Shown in pieces: positions 18,145 to 28,558 of a DNA stretch of 64,000 nt. How positions within the stretch are numbered: the first letter of the stretch is position 1; each line of letters starts with the position of its first letter. Position numbers and translations under genes: made by a program. This DNA is from Sphingomonadaceae bacterium. GTDB taxonomy: Bacteria > Pseudomonadota > Alphaproteobacteria > Sphingomonadales > Sphingomonadaceae. The notes below the pieces were generated by a model. That model was not told the origin of the DNA, made no database searches, and saw only the letters and a list, made by a program, of their open reading frames with translations. The stretch is from positions 1 through 64,000 of the forward strand of contig JANYGB010000031.1 of assembly GCA_025359445.1 (NCBI GenBank), read 5' to 3'.

Positions 18145-18834
18145 TCAGCCGGACGCACCTGCCAAGACGTTGATCGAAAAGGCCAAGGCGCCGATATTGA
18201 AGATAAAAGCGAGCAGACACTGCACCACCAAGACCCGCCGCACCGCGCCGCTGGTGACATTCACGTCGCTCGCGGCAAAGCTCATGCCCGCAGTGAACGA
18301 GAAGTAGATGAAGTCCCAGTAATCGGGCTCTTTGGTGCCGGGGAAATCGAGGCCGCCCTGATCCTTGGCCGGGGTATCGCCCGCGCCATAGAACATGTGC
18401 GCATAATGCAGCGCAAAGGTCAGGTTGCTGAACAGCCAGCCCAGCGCGAGGGTCGAGATCAGCTTGATCATTGCCCAGCTGTCGTGCTTTTGCGCGTCGG
18501 GCAATTCGTAAACCATCGCCAGCATCATGGTCAGAGTGACCGCCGAGGTGATCAGCAGCACCCAGCCGCGGTTGGCGTCGTTATCGGCAGCATGACGGCG
18601 CATCTCTGCGGCATTGTGATCGCGAGTCAGCGGCCAAAGTGACACCCCAAAGGCCAGCACTGCAAGGTTGAAACCGATCACCAGCGCATCGCTCCAGCTG
18701 TTGTGCTTGAGCAAATGCCAGCCCACCGCCACCCCCGCCATTACCGCCACGAACAGCACGAACCGCGGCGGCGCGAGGCGCGAACCCAGCCCGGCGAGCG
18801 GCGCAGTGGAGGGCGGGGCGATCTTGCGGGTCAT
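18145..18834 (-). CDS. DUF1345 family membrane protein
   Basis: This 229-residue inner-membrane protein belongs to the DUF1345 family, with about five hydrophobic helices (VLFVAVMAGVAVGWHLL, ALVIGFNLAVLAFGVSL, LLITSAVTLTMMLAMV, LISTLALGWLFSNL and LVVQCLLAFIFNIGALAF). The family hallmark YWDFIYFSFTAGMSFAASDV resembles the pore segment and helix of ion channels, which suggests but does not prove a channel-like role. Its start codon overlaps the stop of the M61 peptidase gene (ATGA), so the two are probably translated together. Confidence 0.88.
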   Translation of the reverse strand: MTRKIAPPSTAPLAGLGSRLAPPRFVLFVAVMAGVAVGWHLLKHNSWSDALVIGFNLAVLAFGVSLWPLTRDHNAAEMRRHAADNDANRGWVLLITSAVTLTMMLAMVYELPDAQKHDSWAMIKLISTLALGWLFSNLTFALHYAHMFYGAGDTPAKDQGGLDFPGTKEPDYWDFIYFSFTAGMSFAASDVNVTSGAVRRVLVVQCLLAFIFNIGALAFSINVLAGASG

Positions 18835-20807
18835 TTGTCGGCAGGCCGCTTGGCCGGCTTGGGCATCTTCGCGTTCGGACGGCGCGGGGCGAGCAGCAAG
18901 TCGAGCCCGGCCGGAGCCTTGCCCGGTGCGGCGCGCTCAAGCCACGGATAGCGCAGGCCCCCGCGCCAGGTCACCGTCACGCTTTCAAACCGATCACCGC
19001 GCTGGATCAGCAGCACCAGCGGCGCGCCGTCCTTGGCCGCCGTGATCGCTGCCTTGATCGCGTCCATGTCGTAAGTGACACCGTTAACCGCGAGGATCTT
19101 CGCGCCCGGAACCACGCCCGCGTTGAACGCCGGGCTGTCCCACTGGGTGGCGGTGACTTTGGCGTCTTTGTCGATCGTCAACCCGATCGAATAGATCAGC
19201 GACAGTGCCTTGGCGTCGGTCATCCGGGCCTTGTCATAGGGGTTGGGTTCGTCCTTCCAGACCAACTGATACCCGCCCGCCGTAATCCCGCCAAGCGGGG
19301 CTGGCTGGGCTGGATGGTTGAGCCGCGTATCGAGGAAGCCCTGCCAGTCGTGTGGGGTCACCGCGTTCAGCGCCGCCACCACATCGGCCATCTCGAACGT
19401 CAGCTCACCCCAATCGCCATCGCGCATTCCGAAGAACAGCTTGGCGAAATCGTCGATGCTCTTCTTGCCGCCGGTGCGGGCGCGGATCAGCTGGTCGGCT
19501 TCAAGCCAGATCAGCGCGCCTTCGGTGTAGTAATCCTCGCCGCGCGATAGCGACGCAAAGGGCTTGGGCTTGCGCCCGGCGAACACTGGATCGCTGCCGG
19601 TATCCTCAACTGATCGCCACTGCCGCCCGGGCTGCACCGAATAATTTCCCGCATAATTGGCGAACTGCCCCAGCACCATGTCCTTGCTTTGCAAGCCAGA
19701 GCGCGCCGCGATCACCAGCCCCCAGAACTGGTCCTGCCCCTCATAGGCCCACAGCAGATCACCCTGCATCGGCTGGCGGTAATCGGGGGTCCACAGCCGC
19801 GCCGGGCGGCGGAACTTGCCTGACCACGAGTGGCTGAATTCGTGCGGCAGCAGCCCGCGATCGAACTCGTTCTTGTCCCAAGCGGTGAAGCTGTCGGGAT
19901 CGAGCTGGTTCTCGCTCGAGCGATGATGCTCAAGCCCGATCCCGCCGATCTTGTCCGACACCGCGAGCAGCAGCTCGTAATGATCGAAATGCAGCGCCCC
20001 GAAAGCGAGCTTCGCCTCGGTCACCATATCGCGGTATTGGGTGATTTGTTCGGGCGTGGCTGCCAATTGCGCTGGTTTGTCCGCCACGGCGTTAAGCGTC
20101 ACCCGGTTGCCCAAGTCCCATTTGCGGAAATTAGCCCCGGCGAAGATCGGCGAATCGACCAACGTTTCGTAACTGGTTTCGGCCCAGCTCCAGCTCGTTC
20201 CACTTTGCGAAACCCCATCAAGCGCGGTCGCGGCGGTCCACCCTGTCGGCAGCTTGACCGTGGGCTTGATCCGGATCTGGCGGACATAATGCCCGGCCGG
20301 ATAGAGGCTCATCTTCTCCCACTGCAGGTTGAGCATCGCCGGGGTCATGGTGATCCGTCCCTCGGCGATTTGCAGCGGCGAAGTGTGGATGAACTTGGCG
20401 GTCACTTCGCGGGTACCGGGGGGCAGCGAGATGTGGAAGGCATTGACCTCGATCGGATCGCGCTTCCATTCGAGCGTCTTGCCGCCCGCCTCGAAGGTCA
20501 CCGCGACCAGCTCGGCGAGCGTCCCGCGCGGACCGTGGTTGCCGGGCAGCCACTGCGGGAACAACAGCGTCAATTCCTGCGTGCCAGCGGCGACTGGGAT
20601 CGTCTCGGTCACGCGGTAAATTCCGCGCGTTACATCGGTCGCGTCGATGCTCAGGCCCAGCGTGCCACCCGGATACGGCACATCGGCCGCATCGCGCACG
20701 TCGTGCGACAGCGGCACGGCGATCGGCGCGGAATTGGCGGCAACAATGAAAGGCGCGGCAAGCGCGAGCGCGACGGCGGAGAGGAGCGACCCTGTTATCT
20801 TGTTCAT
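18831..20807 (-). CDS. M61 family metallopeptidase, exported
   Basis: This is a secreted or periplasmic zinc aminopeptidase of the glycyl aminopeptidase family, 658 residues. It has an N-terminal signal peptide (ITGSLLSAVALALAAPFIVAA), a beta-rich N-terminal domain, the zinc motif HEFSH (LLPHEFSHSW, near residue 320), the downstream Glu in LLWAYEGQDQF, and a C-terminal PDZ domain (AFNAGVVPGAKILAVNG). M61 enzymes prefer N-terminal Gly or Ala. ATG 20807 is chosen because it starts the signal peptide; the frame is open to 20966. It is followed by the DUF1345 gene with a 4-base overlap. Confidence 0.92.
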   Translation of the reverse strand: MNKITGSLLSAVALALAAPFIVAANSAPIAVPLSHDVRDAADVPYPGGTLGLSIDATDVTRGIYRVTETIPVAAGTQELTLLFPQWLPGNHGPRGTLAELVAVTFEAGGKTLEWKRDPIEVNAFHISLPPGTREVTAKFIHTSPLQIAEGRITMTPAMLNLQWEKMSLYPAGHYVRQIRIKPTVKLPTGWTAATALDGVSQSGTSWSWAETSYETLVDSPIFAGANFRKWDLGNRVTLNAVADKPAQLAATPEQITQYRDMVTEAKLAFGALHFDHYELLLAVSDKIGGIGLEHHRSSENQLDPDSFTAWDKNEFDRGLLPHEFSHSWSGKFRRPARLWTPDYRQPMQGDLLWAYEGQDQFWGLVIAARSGLQSKDMVLGQFANYAGNYSVQPGRQWRSVEDTGSDPVFAGRKPKPFASLSRGEDYYTEGALIWLEADQLIRARTGGKKSIDDFAKLFFGMRDGDWGELTFEMADVVAALNAVTPHDWQGFLDTRLNHPAQPAPLGGITAGGYQLVWKDEPNPYDKARMTDAKALSLIYSIGLTIDKDAKVTATQWDSPAFNAGVVPGAKILAVNGVTYDMDAIKAAITAAKDGAPLVLLIQRGDRFESVTVTWRGGLRYPWLERAAPGKAPAGLDLLLAPRRPNAKMPKPAKRPADK

Positions 20808-21035
20808 GGCCGGTTTGTGCAGCTTCACGCGCGGTGATGCAACTACGCTGGTCGATGGAGGTTGGTCACCCGAAGACCCGAAGATGTCGCTAAGCGCCGC
20901 AGGCTTTCTTGGACAATCGGGCGCGGCGTCAATGGGATTGAGCGGCTTCGCCGGTTTGCGGAACATCGTCGGTTCTTCGGGTGAACCCCCAAATCCGCTT
21001 CACCTGAAGAAAAAGGCAGACTAAGCGCGGCAGGC

Positions 21036-22343
21036 ATGAGCACACCGCAAGCCATCAGGGGAACCCAGGACATCTTCGGCGCCGAGGCAGAGGCTTTCGC
21101 GCATGTGGTCGAAACGTTCGAGCGGGTGCGCAAGCTTTACCGCTTTCGCCGGATCGAAATGCCGGTATTCGAAAAGACCGAAGTGTTCAGTCGCTCCATC
21201 GGCGAGACCACCGATGTTGTCTCCAAGGAGATGTACAGCTTTGAGGACCGCGGCGGCGAATCGCTGACCCTGCGGCCGGAGTTCACTGCGGGGATTGCGC
21301 GGGCTTACCTGACCAACGGTTGGCAGCAGCACGCGCCCTTGAAGGTCGCTACCCACGGGCCATTGTTCCGCTACGAGCGCCCGCAAAAGGGGCGCTATCG
21401 CCAGTTCCACCAACTGGACGCCGAGATTATCGGGGCTCCAGAGCCGCAGGCGGATGTGGAGCTGCTGGTGCTGGCCGATCAGTTGCTCAAGGAACTGGGC
21501 ATCGCCGATGGTGTGACGCTGATGCTCAACACCCTTGGCGACGGCGCGAGCCGCGAGGCATGGCGACTGGCGCTGATCGACTACTTCCGCGCAGTGCAGG
21601 GCCAGCTTTCCGAAGACTCGCAAGAGCGCCTCGAACGCAACCCGCTGCGCATCCTCGACAGCAAAGACCCGCGCGACAAGGCGTTCGTGGCCGATGCGCC
21701 GAAGATCGACGATTTCCTGAGCGGGGAGGCGCAGGACTTTTTTGGCGCGGTGACTTCGGGGCTCGATGCCGCAGGTGTCACCTGGACCCGCGCGCCGAGT
21801 TTAGTCCGAGGCCTAGACTACTACCGCCACACCGCGTTCGAATTCGTCACCGACCGGCTTGGTGCGCAAGGGACAGTGCTTGGCGGCGGGCGTTATGACG
21901 GGTTAGTGGAGAGTTTGGGCGGACCGCCGACGCCAGCGGTGGGTTGGGCTGCGGGGATCGAGCGGCTGGCTATGTTGGTGGGTGAAGTTCCAACGCAACA
22001 AGATGTTGAAATCGCCTTAGTCCCGAGAGGAGATTTGGCCGAGGCTCTCGCGCTAGAAGTTTTTTATATCTTGAGGCGCGCGGGAGTAGGTGCCGAGCTC
22101 GCTTATCGCGGATCTCCAAAAAATCGGTTCGAGAAGGCAAAGAAGGCGATGATTCCGCGCCTTCTCGATGTTGGATCATCCGACGGAGAGATCGGTGTCC
22201 TTCTGATCAGAGATATCAATGTTGCCGAGACTTCGCCTGAGCCAGTCAGGAAGAGAATTAAGGACGCACTCAGCCAACATTTCGTCATCACCGATCCAAA
22301 CCCCGAATTTCCGAGGTCCATTCATTTGGTCCGACGGAAGTGA
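21036..22343 (+). CDS. hisS: Histidyl-tRNA synthetase
   Basis: This class II synthetase charges tRNA(His). The 435-residue protein has motif 1 near the start (RGTQDIF, then [19 protein letters not shown]), motif 2 ([19 protein letters not shown]), the HisA signature ([15 protein letters not shown]) and motif 3 ([14 protein letters not shown]). The C-terminal anticodon-binding domain from about residue 320 is unusual: its DNA (about 21,980-22,343) is lower in GC and rich in AGA, AGG and CTA codons, and the protein sequence looks atypical around the usual RGxxK motif ([15 protein letters not shown]). The gene overlaps prfA by GTGA. The synthetase function itself is clear. Confidence 0.94.
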   Translation: MSTPQAIRGTQDIFGAEAEAFAHVVETFERVRKLYRFRRIEMPVFEKTEVFSRSIGETTDVVSKEMYSFEDRGGESLTLRPEFTAGIARAYLTNGWQQHAPLKVATHGPLFRYERPQKGRYRQFHQLDAEIIGAPEPQADVELLVLADQLLKELGIADGVTLMLNTLGDGASREAWRLALIDYFRAVQGQLSEDSQERLERNPLRILDSKDPRDKAFVADAPKIDDFLSGEAQDFFGAVTSGLDAAGVTWTRAPSLVRGLDYYRHTAFEFVTDRLGAQGTVLGGGRYDGLVESLGGPPTPAVGWAAGIERLAMLVGEVPTQQDVEIALVPRGDLAEALALEVFYILRRAGVGAELAYRGSPKNRFEKAKKAMIPRLLDVGSSDGEIGVLLIRDINVAETSPEPVRKRIKDALSQHFVITDPNPEFPRSIHLVRRK

Positions 22344-23410
22344 CCATCTCAGACACCCGTCTCGCGCAACTCACCGAGCGCTTTGCTGAACTCGAAGCGC
22401 GCATGGCGTCGGGTAAGCTGGAGGGTGCGGACTTCGTCGCCGCGAGCCGCGATTATTCCGAGCTGGAACCTGTCGCCAAGGCTGCTGAAGCTGTGCGCGA
22501 AATGCGCGGGGAGCTGACCGTGCTGTCCGCAATCACCGATCCCGATCCTGATATGCGCGCCATGGCTGCCGAGGAAGTCGAGCGGCTCAAGACCGAGCTG
22601 CCTAAGGCCGAACACGCCCTCGCGGTTGCCATGCTGCCGCGCGATTCGGCTGACGCGCGCCCCGCAATGCTCGAAATTCGCGGCGGGACCGGGGGTGACG
22701 AGGCGGCGCTGTTCGCGGCCGATCTGTACCGGATGTACGAGAAATACGCGGCTGAGCAGGGCTGGCGGATCGAGATGATCAGCGCCAACGTCTCGGACAT
22801 CGGCGGCTTCAAGGAAGTGGTCGCCAACATCCAGGGCAACGGGGTGTTCGCCAAGCTCAAGTTCGAAAGCGGCGTCCACCGGGTCCAGCGCGTGCCGGTG
22901 ACCGAAAGCGGCGGGCGCATTCACACCTCGGCGGCGACCGTGGCGGTGCTGCCCGAGCCCGACGAGGTCGATGTCGAGATCGCCGATGGGGACCTCAAAA
23001 TCGATATCTACCGGGCTTCGGGCGCAGGCGGGCAGCACGTCAACACCACCGACAGCGCCGTGCGGCTCACGCACTTGCCCACCGGCCTCGTCGTGATCCA
23101 GCAGGACCAGCGCAGCCAGCACAAGAACAAGGCCAAGGCGATGCAGGTGCTGCGCACGCGGCTCTACGATCTCAAACGCGCCGAAGCGCACGGCGCCGAG
23201 GCCGAGGCGCGCAAGGCAATGGTCGGCTCGGGTGACCGTTCGGAACGCATCCGCACGTACAATTTCCCCCAGGGGCGCGTCACCGATCACCGGATCAACC
23301 TGACGCTGCACCGCTTGCCCGAAGTGCTCGAAGGCACCGGCCTTGGCGAACTGATCGACGCGCTGATTGCCGAGGATCAGGCCAAGCGGCTCGCCGCGCT
23401 GGGTGAGTGA
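22340..23410 (+). CDS. prfA: Peptide chain release factor 1
   Basis: RF1 reads UAA and UAG stop codons and releases the peptide from the ribosome. The 356-residue protein contains the GGQ loop ([17 protein letters not shown], near residue 229) and the stop-codon-reading tripeptide PVT in [14 protein letters not shown]. The GTG start overlaps the hisS stop (GTGA), so translation is probably coupled. The next gene, prmC, encodes the methylase that modifies the GGQ glutamine, the usual operon order. RF1 is relevant to the in-frame UAG in the second EPS locus, since an intact RF1 argues against UAG recoding. Confidence 0.96.
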   Translation: MTISDTRLAQLTERFAELEARMASGKLEGADFVAASRDYSELEPVAKAAEAVREMRGELTVLSAITDPDPDMRAMAAEEVERLKTELPKAEHALAVAMLPRDSADARPAMLEIRGGTGGDEAALFAADLYRMYEKYAAEQGWRIEMISANVSDIGGFKEVVANIQGNGVFAKLKFESGVHRVQRVPVTESGGRIHTSAATVAVLPEPDEVDVEIADGDLKIDIYRASGAGGQHVNTTDSAVRLTHLPTGLVVIQQDQRSQHKNKAKAMQVLRTRLYDLKRAEAHGAEAEARKAMVGSGDRSERIRTYNFPQGRVTDHRINLTLHRLPEVLEGTGLGELIDALIAEDQAKRLAALGE

Positions 23411-23411
23411 G

Positions 23412-24272
23412 GTGAGCGTCCAAACCGTTGCCGACGCCATCCGCGCCGCGACCATCGAGCTGGGTCAAGGCACCGATACCGCCCGGCTCGATGCCGAACT
23501 GCTGATGGCCGAAGCGCTCGACTGCACGCGTTCGGAGATGTTTCTGCGCCGGATGCAAGACCCCGCACCCGGGGAATATGCCAAGCTGATCGCGCGGCGC
23601 GCGGCGCACGAGCCGGTCGCCTATATCCGCGGCTATCAGGAATTCTTCGGGTTGGGCTTTCGCGTCACGTCTGACGTGCTGATCCCGCGCGGCGACAGCG
23701 AGGTGCTGGTTGAGGCGGCTTTGCTGGCCCGGCCCGATGCGCGGCGGGTGCTTGACCTTGGCACCGGATCGGGCGCGCTGCTGCTCGCGCTGCTGAGCGA
23801 ATTGCCTGAAGCTGAGGGGCTGGGGATCGATCGCTCGGTCGCGGCGCTGAGCGTCGCCACCGGCAATGCCCGCGCGCTGGGCTTGGCAGACCGGGCGCAA
23901 TTGCACCTTGGCGACTGGACGCAGCCGGGCTGGAGCGACGGGCTTGGCACGTTTGACTTGATCCTCGCCAACCCGCCCTATGTCGAAGACACTGCCGAGC
24001 TGCCCGCGTCGGTGCGCGCGTTCGAACCCGCGCAAGCGCTGTTCGCCGGGCCCGACGGGCTGGCTGATTACCGCGTGCTGCTCCCGCAATTGCCCGGGCT
24101 GCTCGCTCCTGCCGGGATCGCCATGGTCGAAATTGGCTCGAGCCAAGCCGAGGCTGTAACGGCGCTGGCCGCGCAGTCTGGGCTGGTCGCAGCGCTGCAC
24201 CAAGACCTTGGCGGGAGGCCGCGTGCGCTCGAGCTTAAGAATTCGCTTGGCAAGCTGCTTGCCAGCCCCTAA
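23412..24272 (+). CDS. prmC: Release factor glutamine methyltransferase
   Basis: PrmC uses SAM to methylate the GGQ glutamine of release factors, here including the RF1 made by the gene just upstream. The protein of about 286 residues has an N-terminal helical substrate domain, the SAM-binding motif (VLDLGTGSGALLLALL) and the catalytic NPPY motif (LILANPPYVEDTAEL). I choose GTG 23412; GTG 23403, which overlaps the prfA stop, is an equally plausible start, and an earlier in-frame ATG at 23367 lies inside prfA. Confidence 0.93.
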   Translation: MSVQTVADAIRAATIELGQGTDTARLDAELLMAEALDCTRSEMFLRRMQDPAPGEYAKLIARRAAHEPVAYIRGYQEFFGLGFRVTSDVLIPRGDSEVLVEAALLARPDARRVLDLGTGSGALLLALLSELPEAEGLGIDRSVAALSVATGNARALGLADRAQLHLGDWTQPGWSDGLGTFDLILANPPYVEDTAELPASVRAFEPAQALFAGPDGLADYRVLLPQLPGLLAPAGIAMVEIGSSQAEAVTALAAQSGLVAALHQDLGGRPRALELKNSLGKLLASP

Positions 24273-24473
24273 ATCGGCTGCAAGCCAGCGCCGGTCCTCC
24301 ACACCTAGTGAGACCCGCAGGCCTACTCCAGCATTTGCACTCAGGCGGCAATTTCGCCGCGCGGTTCAGCAGATGTCGGACCCACGATGCGCATTTGGCG
24401 CCCGTGGCACTGGGCCCAAGCAGCCATGCAGCCGGGATTTCGGCCAGGTTGACGGATTAGGGAAACTTACCCC

Positions 24474-25280
24474 TTGAATAATAACAGCAATAATAATCGC
24501 GGTAACAACAACAGCAACAACAATAACAACCGTCGTCGCGGCCGGGGTAACCGGCCAGGCGGTGGAAGTGGCGGTGGTGGCCAGCAGCTCAACCGGATCG
24601 ATAGCCGGGCACGCGGCAATGCCCCCCAGTTGCTCGAAAAATACCGCAAGCTGGCACAGGACGCACACCTCAACGGGGACCGCGTCCAGGCCGAATATTA
24701 TCTGCAGTTCGCCGATCACTATTTTCGTGTGACTGCCGATAGCAGGGTTCGCACCGATGAACAGCGCGCCCGGCCGGGCGAGCGCTTTGAAGGCGCAGGC
24801 GAAGACGGCGACGACGGTTCGGACTTCTCGCTCGACAGCGATTTCCCGACCTTCAACCAACCGAGCTACGAACGCGGACCGCGCGAAGACCGTCCGCGCC
24901 AGATGCCGCAAGAGCAAGCCGTTCAAACGCCGCGTGACAGCAATCGCGACGATGAGGCCCCGCAAGGAGCCGATACTGATGCTGGTAAGGCTGGCGAGCA
25001 GGATGCCCAGCCCAATCCTTATGAGCCGCCGGCCAACCCGTTCGTACGTGATCGCAATCGCGGCGGGCTGAAACCGCGCCGGGTCAATCGTCCGGCGCAG
25101 GATGAGAGTGACGACGCTGGGTTCGAACCGGCCGGGCTCGATCCCGCCATGCTGCCCCCGGCCATTGCGGCCAGCCGCGCTGCCGAACCGCCCGAAGAAG
25201 CAGCCAAGCCGCGTCGCGGCCGTCCGCGCAAAAAGCCGCTCGAAGGCGATGCCGGCGAGACGCTCGAAACGGTTAACTGA
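24474..25280 (+). CDS. DUF4167 family Asn/Arg-rich protein
   Basis: This 268-residue protein starts with a low-complexity run of Asn followed by Arg and Gly (RRRGRGNRPGGGSGGGG), then the conserved DUF4167 core (QLLEKYRKLAQDAHLNGDR, then AEYYLQFADHYFR), then a disordered acidic and Pro-rich tail with an AT-hook-like KPRRGRPRKKP near the end. The start codon is TTG at 24474. DUF4167 is found in alphaproteobacteria, often next to prmC, and the basic low-complexity head suggests nucleic-acid binding; that is inference. The function is not established to my knowledge. Confidence 0.88.
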   Translation: MNNNSNNNRGNNNSNNNNNRRRGRGNRPGGGSGGGGQQLNRIDSRARGNAPQLLEKYRKLAQDAHLNGDRVQAEYYLQFADHYFRVTADSRVRTDEQRARPGERFEGAGEDGDDGSDFSLDSDFPTFNQPSYERGPREDRPRQMPQEQAVQTPRDSNRDDEAPQGADTDAGKAGEQDAQPNPYEPPANPFVRDRNRGGLKPRRVNRPAQDESDDAGFEPAGLDPAMLPPAIAASRAAEPPEEAAKPRRGRPRKKPLEGDAGETLETVN

Positions 25281-25307
25281 TCCGGGCGGCACAGGACAGA
25301 CTCTGAC

Positions 25308-26879
25308 TTGCCCCGCCTGACTGATCTTGCGGTGAAACACCCACGGTTGACGGCGCTGCTGCTTGGCGCCGTCTCTGCGTTTGGCTTTGAACCTTGGGCG
25401 CTGTGGCCGCTGACCTTGATAGCCTGCGCCGCGCTGATCCCACTGCTGCAGGCTGCGCCTACGCGCAAACAGGCGCTGCTGCTCGGCTGGTGCTTAGGCC
25501 TCGGCCAATTTGCAATTGGCCTCAACTGGATTGCCACCGCGTTTACCTATCAATCCGCCATGCCGGTGTGGCTCGGGTGGCTCGCGGTCGTTCTGGTCGC
25601 GTGCTACCTTGCAGTCTACCCGGCGCTGGCAACCCTTGCCGCATGGCACGCCCGCGCCAGCGACGCCGCGCTGGTCTTGGCACTGGCGGGAAGCTGGATC
25701 GTGGCCGAATGGCTGCGCAGCTGGGTTTTTACTGGTTTTCCATGGAACCCGCTGGGTGCGGTATTGGTCGGTCCGTTCGAGCAACCCGGGGCGGCGCGAG
25801 CATTGCCGTGGCTGGGGACGTTTGCGTTGTCAGGGCTCGCGATAGTGCTTGCGGGGCTGTGGCAAATTGGCCTTGGGCGCTACCGCACCGATCGTCGCGC
25901 GCTGGTCTTGCTGGCGCTGCCGCTGCTGGTCCAGCTTGGCCCAACGCTGCTGCCGCCCGCCAGAGGGCCTTCAAGCGCGGTGCCTTTCGCGCTGATCCAG
26001 CCAAACATTGCGCAAGACCAAATCAACGATCCGGGCAGGTTCCCGGACAATTTCACACGATTGGCTACGCTGGTTCCGCCCACAGCAGCAGGGCCGGGGG
26101 CGCTGCTGCTGTGGCCTGAATCGGGTGTCTCGGATTACCTCCGCAGCGGCTATCCAGCCGATTACTACCTCGACACGTTTGGCGCTGACCCGGCGCTAGC
26201 GCGGGCACGGCTGGGCAAGGTCGTGGGTCCGGCAAGGCTGCTGCTGACCGGTACAGTCGATCTTGAACTGCGCGGTGGCCGGGCCTATGGCGCACGCAAC
26301 GCAGTAACCGCGATTGACGGCGGTGGCGCACTGACTGCGAGCTACGCCAAGGCCCATCTGGTGCCGTACGGCGAGTATTTGCCACTGCGCGCCTGGCTTA
26401 CTCCGCTGGGGCTGAACCGGCTCGTTCCGGGAGACTTTGATTTCTTACCGGGGCCGGGACCGGAGACGCTCGATCTGGGCAAGTTCGGCAAGGCCGGGGT
26501 GCAGATTTGCTATGAAATCGTCTTTCCCGGCCACGTGATCGACGCTGCGCACCGCCCCGATTACTTGTTCAATCCCAGCAACGACGGCTGGTTCGGTTCC
26601 TGGGGTCCGCCTCAGCACCTCGCGCAAGCGCGGATGCGCGCGCTTGAGGAAGGCGTGCCGGTACTGCGCTCGACCACCACGGGGATCAGCGCGGTGATCG
26701 ATGCGAACGGCGTGGTGCGCCAGTCGGTCCCGCTACACTCTGCCGGGGTGTTGCTCGGCCTGATTCCTCAGGCGCATGAACCGACCTTGTTCGCCCGGCT
26801 AGGCAACATACTGTCACTTGGCTGGGCGATGCTTCTTCTTGCCGCGTCACTGGTTGCACTGCGCCCCAGACGAGGTTAG
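25308..26879 (+). CDS. lnt: Apolipoprotein N-acyltransferase
   Basis: Lnt adds the third acyl chain to the N-terminal Cys of lipoproteins in the inner membrane. The 523-residue protein has about six N-terminal membrane helices and a periplasmic nitrilase domain. The catalytic triad is visible as Glu in LLLWPESGVS (near 271), Lys in YAKAHLVPYGEYLP (near 348) and Cys in VQICYEIVFP (near 401), close to the E. coli positions 267, 335 and 387. It starts at TTG 25308. Its substrates would include the lipoproteins in this window (LptE, the Wza-like protein and the DUF3576 protein). Confidence 0.95.
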   Translation: MPRLTDLAVKHPRLTALLLGAVSAFGFEPWALWPLTLIACAALIPLLQAAPTRKQALLLGWCLGLGQFAIGLNWIATAFTYQSAMPVWLGWLAVVLVACYLAVYPALATLAAWHARASDAALVLALAGSWIVAEWLRSWVFTGFPWNPLGAVLVGPFEQPGAARALPWLGTFALSGLAIVLAGLWQIGLGRYRTDRRALVLLALPLLVQLGPTLLPPARGPSSAVPFALIQPNIAQDQINDPGRFPDNFTRLATLVPPTAAGPGALLLWPESGVSDYLRSGYPADYYLDTFGADPALARARLGKVVGPARLLLTGTVDLELRGGRAYGARNAVTAIDGGGALTASYAKAHLVPYGEYLPLRAWLTPLGLNRLVPGDFDFLPGPGPETLDLGKFGKAGVQICYEIVFPGHVIDAAHRPDYLFNPSNDGWFGSWGPPQHLAQARMRALEEGVPVLRSTTTGISAVIDANGVVRQSVPLHSAGVLLGLIPQAHEPTLFARLGNILSLGWAMLLLAASLVALRPRRG

Positions 26880-26886
26880 AGCGCGG

Positions 26887-26908
26887 GACATAAAGCTTTC
26901 TTTATATC
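26887..26908. promoter_or_regulatory. 9+4+9 palindrome upstream of metK, possible SahR-type operator
   Basis: A 22-base inverted repeat lies between lnt and metK: half-sites GACATAAAG (26887-26895) and CTTTATATC (26900-26908) with a 4-base spacer; eight of nine pairs match. It ends nine bases before the metK ATG. The AT-rich dyad in GC-rich DNA is the size expected for an ArsR-family dimer. ArsR-type SahR regulators are known to control methionine and SAM cycle genes in proteobacteria, so such an operator is a reasonable inference. The RNA could instead fold as a small hairpin over the start region. Confidence 0.5.
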
Positions 26909-26917
26909 GGATTCCCA

Positions 26918-28123
<1,206 letters not shown>

Positions 28124-28132
28124 ATCACAGCG

Positions 28133-28558
28133 ATGACTGCGGACATTTTGCTCCGAAAAACCTGGGCGATACGCCTCGCTTGGCCGGTTTCATCCGCAGT
28201 CCTTTTTCGCCTGCAGGCGGGCGACATGGCGGCGCTGGATTGTGAGGATGGATTGGCCAGCCTCTGCGCCATACTGGATGGTGACAATCCACTGGGTGAC
28301 TTCGGCGCTTATCAGGCGGTGGCCGAAGTAACCCCAGGTTGGGAGCTATTCCGACCCGGCGCTGGTGCCGAGCCAACCCGCGGGATGGTTGGCCAGCGCG
28401 AAATCTCGCCAACCCTCATGATCACGATTCACATTCCTAGCGAAGCCCCGCAGGCAGAGGTCGATGCGGTCATCGCGCGGTTGCTCGCCGCGCATCCTTG
28501 GGAAATGCCGGTAGTCGAAGTGTCAGAGGTTGCGCTTGCAGCGCTGAGACAGGCTTAG
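28133..28558 (+). CDS. Small hypothetical protein with CutA/NIF3-like C-terminal motif
   Basis: This 141-residue protein begins ten bases after metK and ends with a 4-base overlap into the convergent GST gene; that tight packing supports it as real. I recognise no clear family. The C-terminal 55 residues (PTLMITIHIPSEAPQAEVD, then LLAAHPWEMPVVEV) resemble the ferredoxin-like fold end of CutA1 or the inserted domain of NIF3/YqfO proteins, where an HPYExP motif is typical. The N-terminal half has a hydrophobic start but no clear signal peptide. Function unknown. Confidence 0.6.
   Translation: MTADILLRKTWAIRLAWPVSSAVLFRLQAGDMAALDCEDGLASLCAILDGDNPLGDFGAYQAVAEVTPGWELFRPGAGAEPTRGMVGQREISPTLMITIHIPSEAPQAEVDAVIARLLAAHPWEMPVVEVSEVALAALRQA

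Noticed and set aside
22349..23455. Antisense ORF of 368 codons over prfA
   Set aside because: Lies fully opposite the clear RF1 gene and shows no motif.
24474..24560. CRISPR-like repeats in the AAC-rich tract
   Set aside because: The repetition is codon-level low complexity inside a coding frame, without regular spacers.
26880..26917. SAM riboswitch ahead of metK
   Set aside because: The leader is under 40 bases and lacks the conserved cores of SAM-I, SAM-II or SAM/SAH classes; the palindrome fits a protein operator better.
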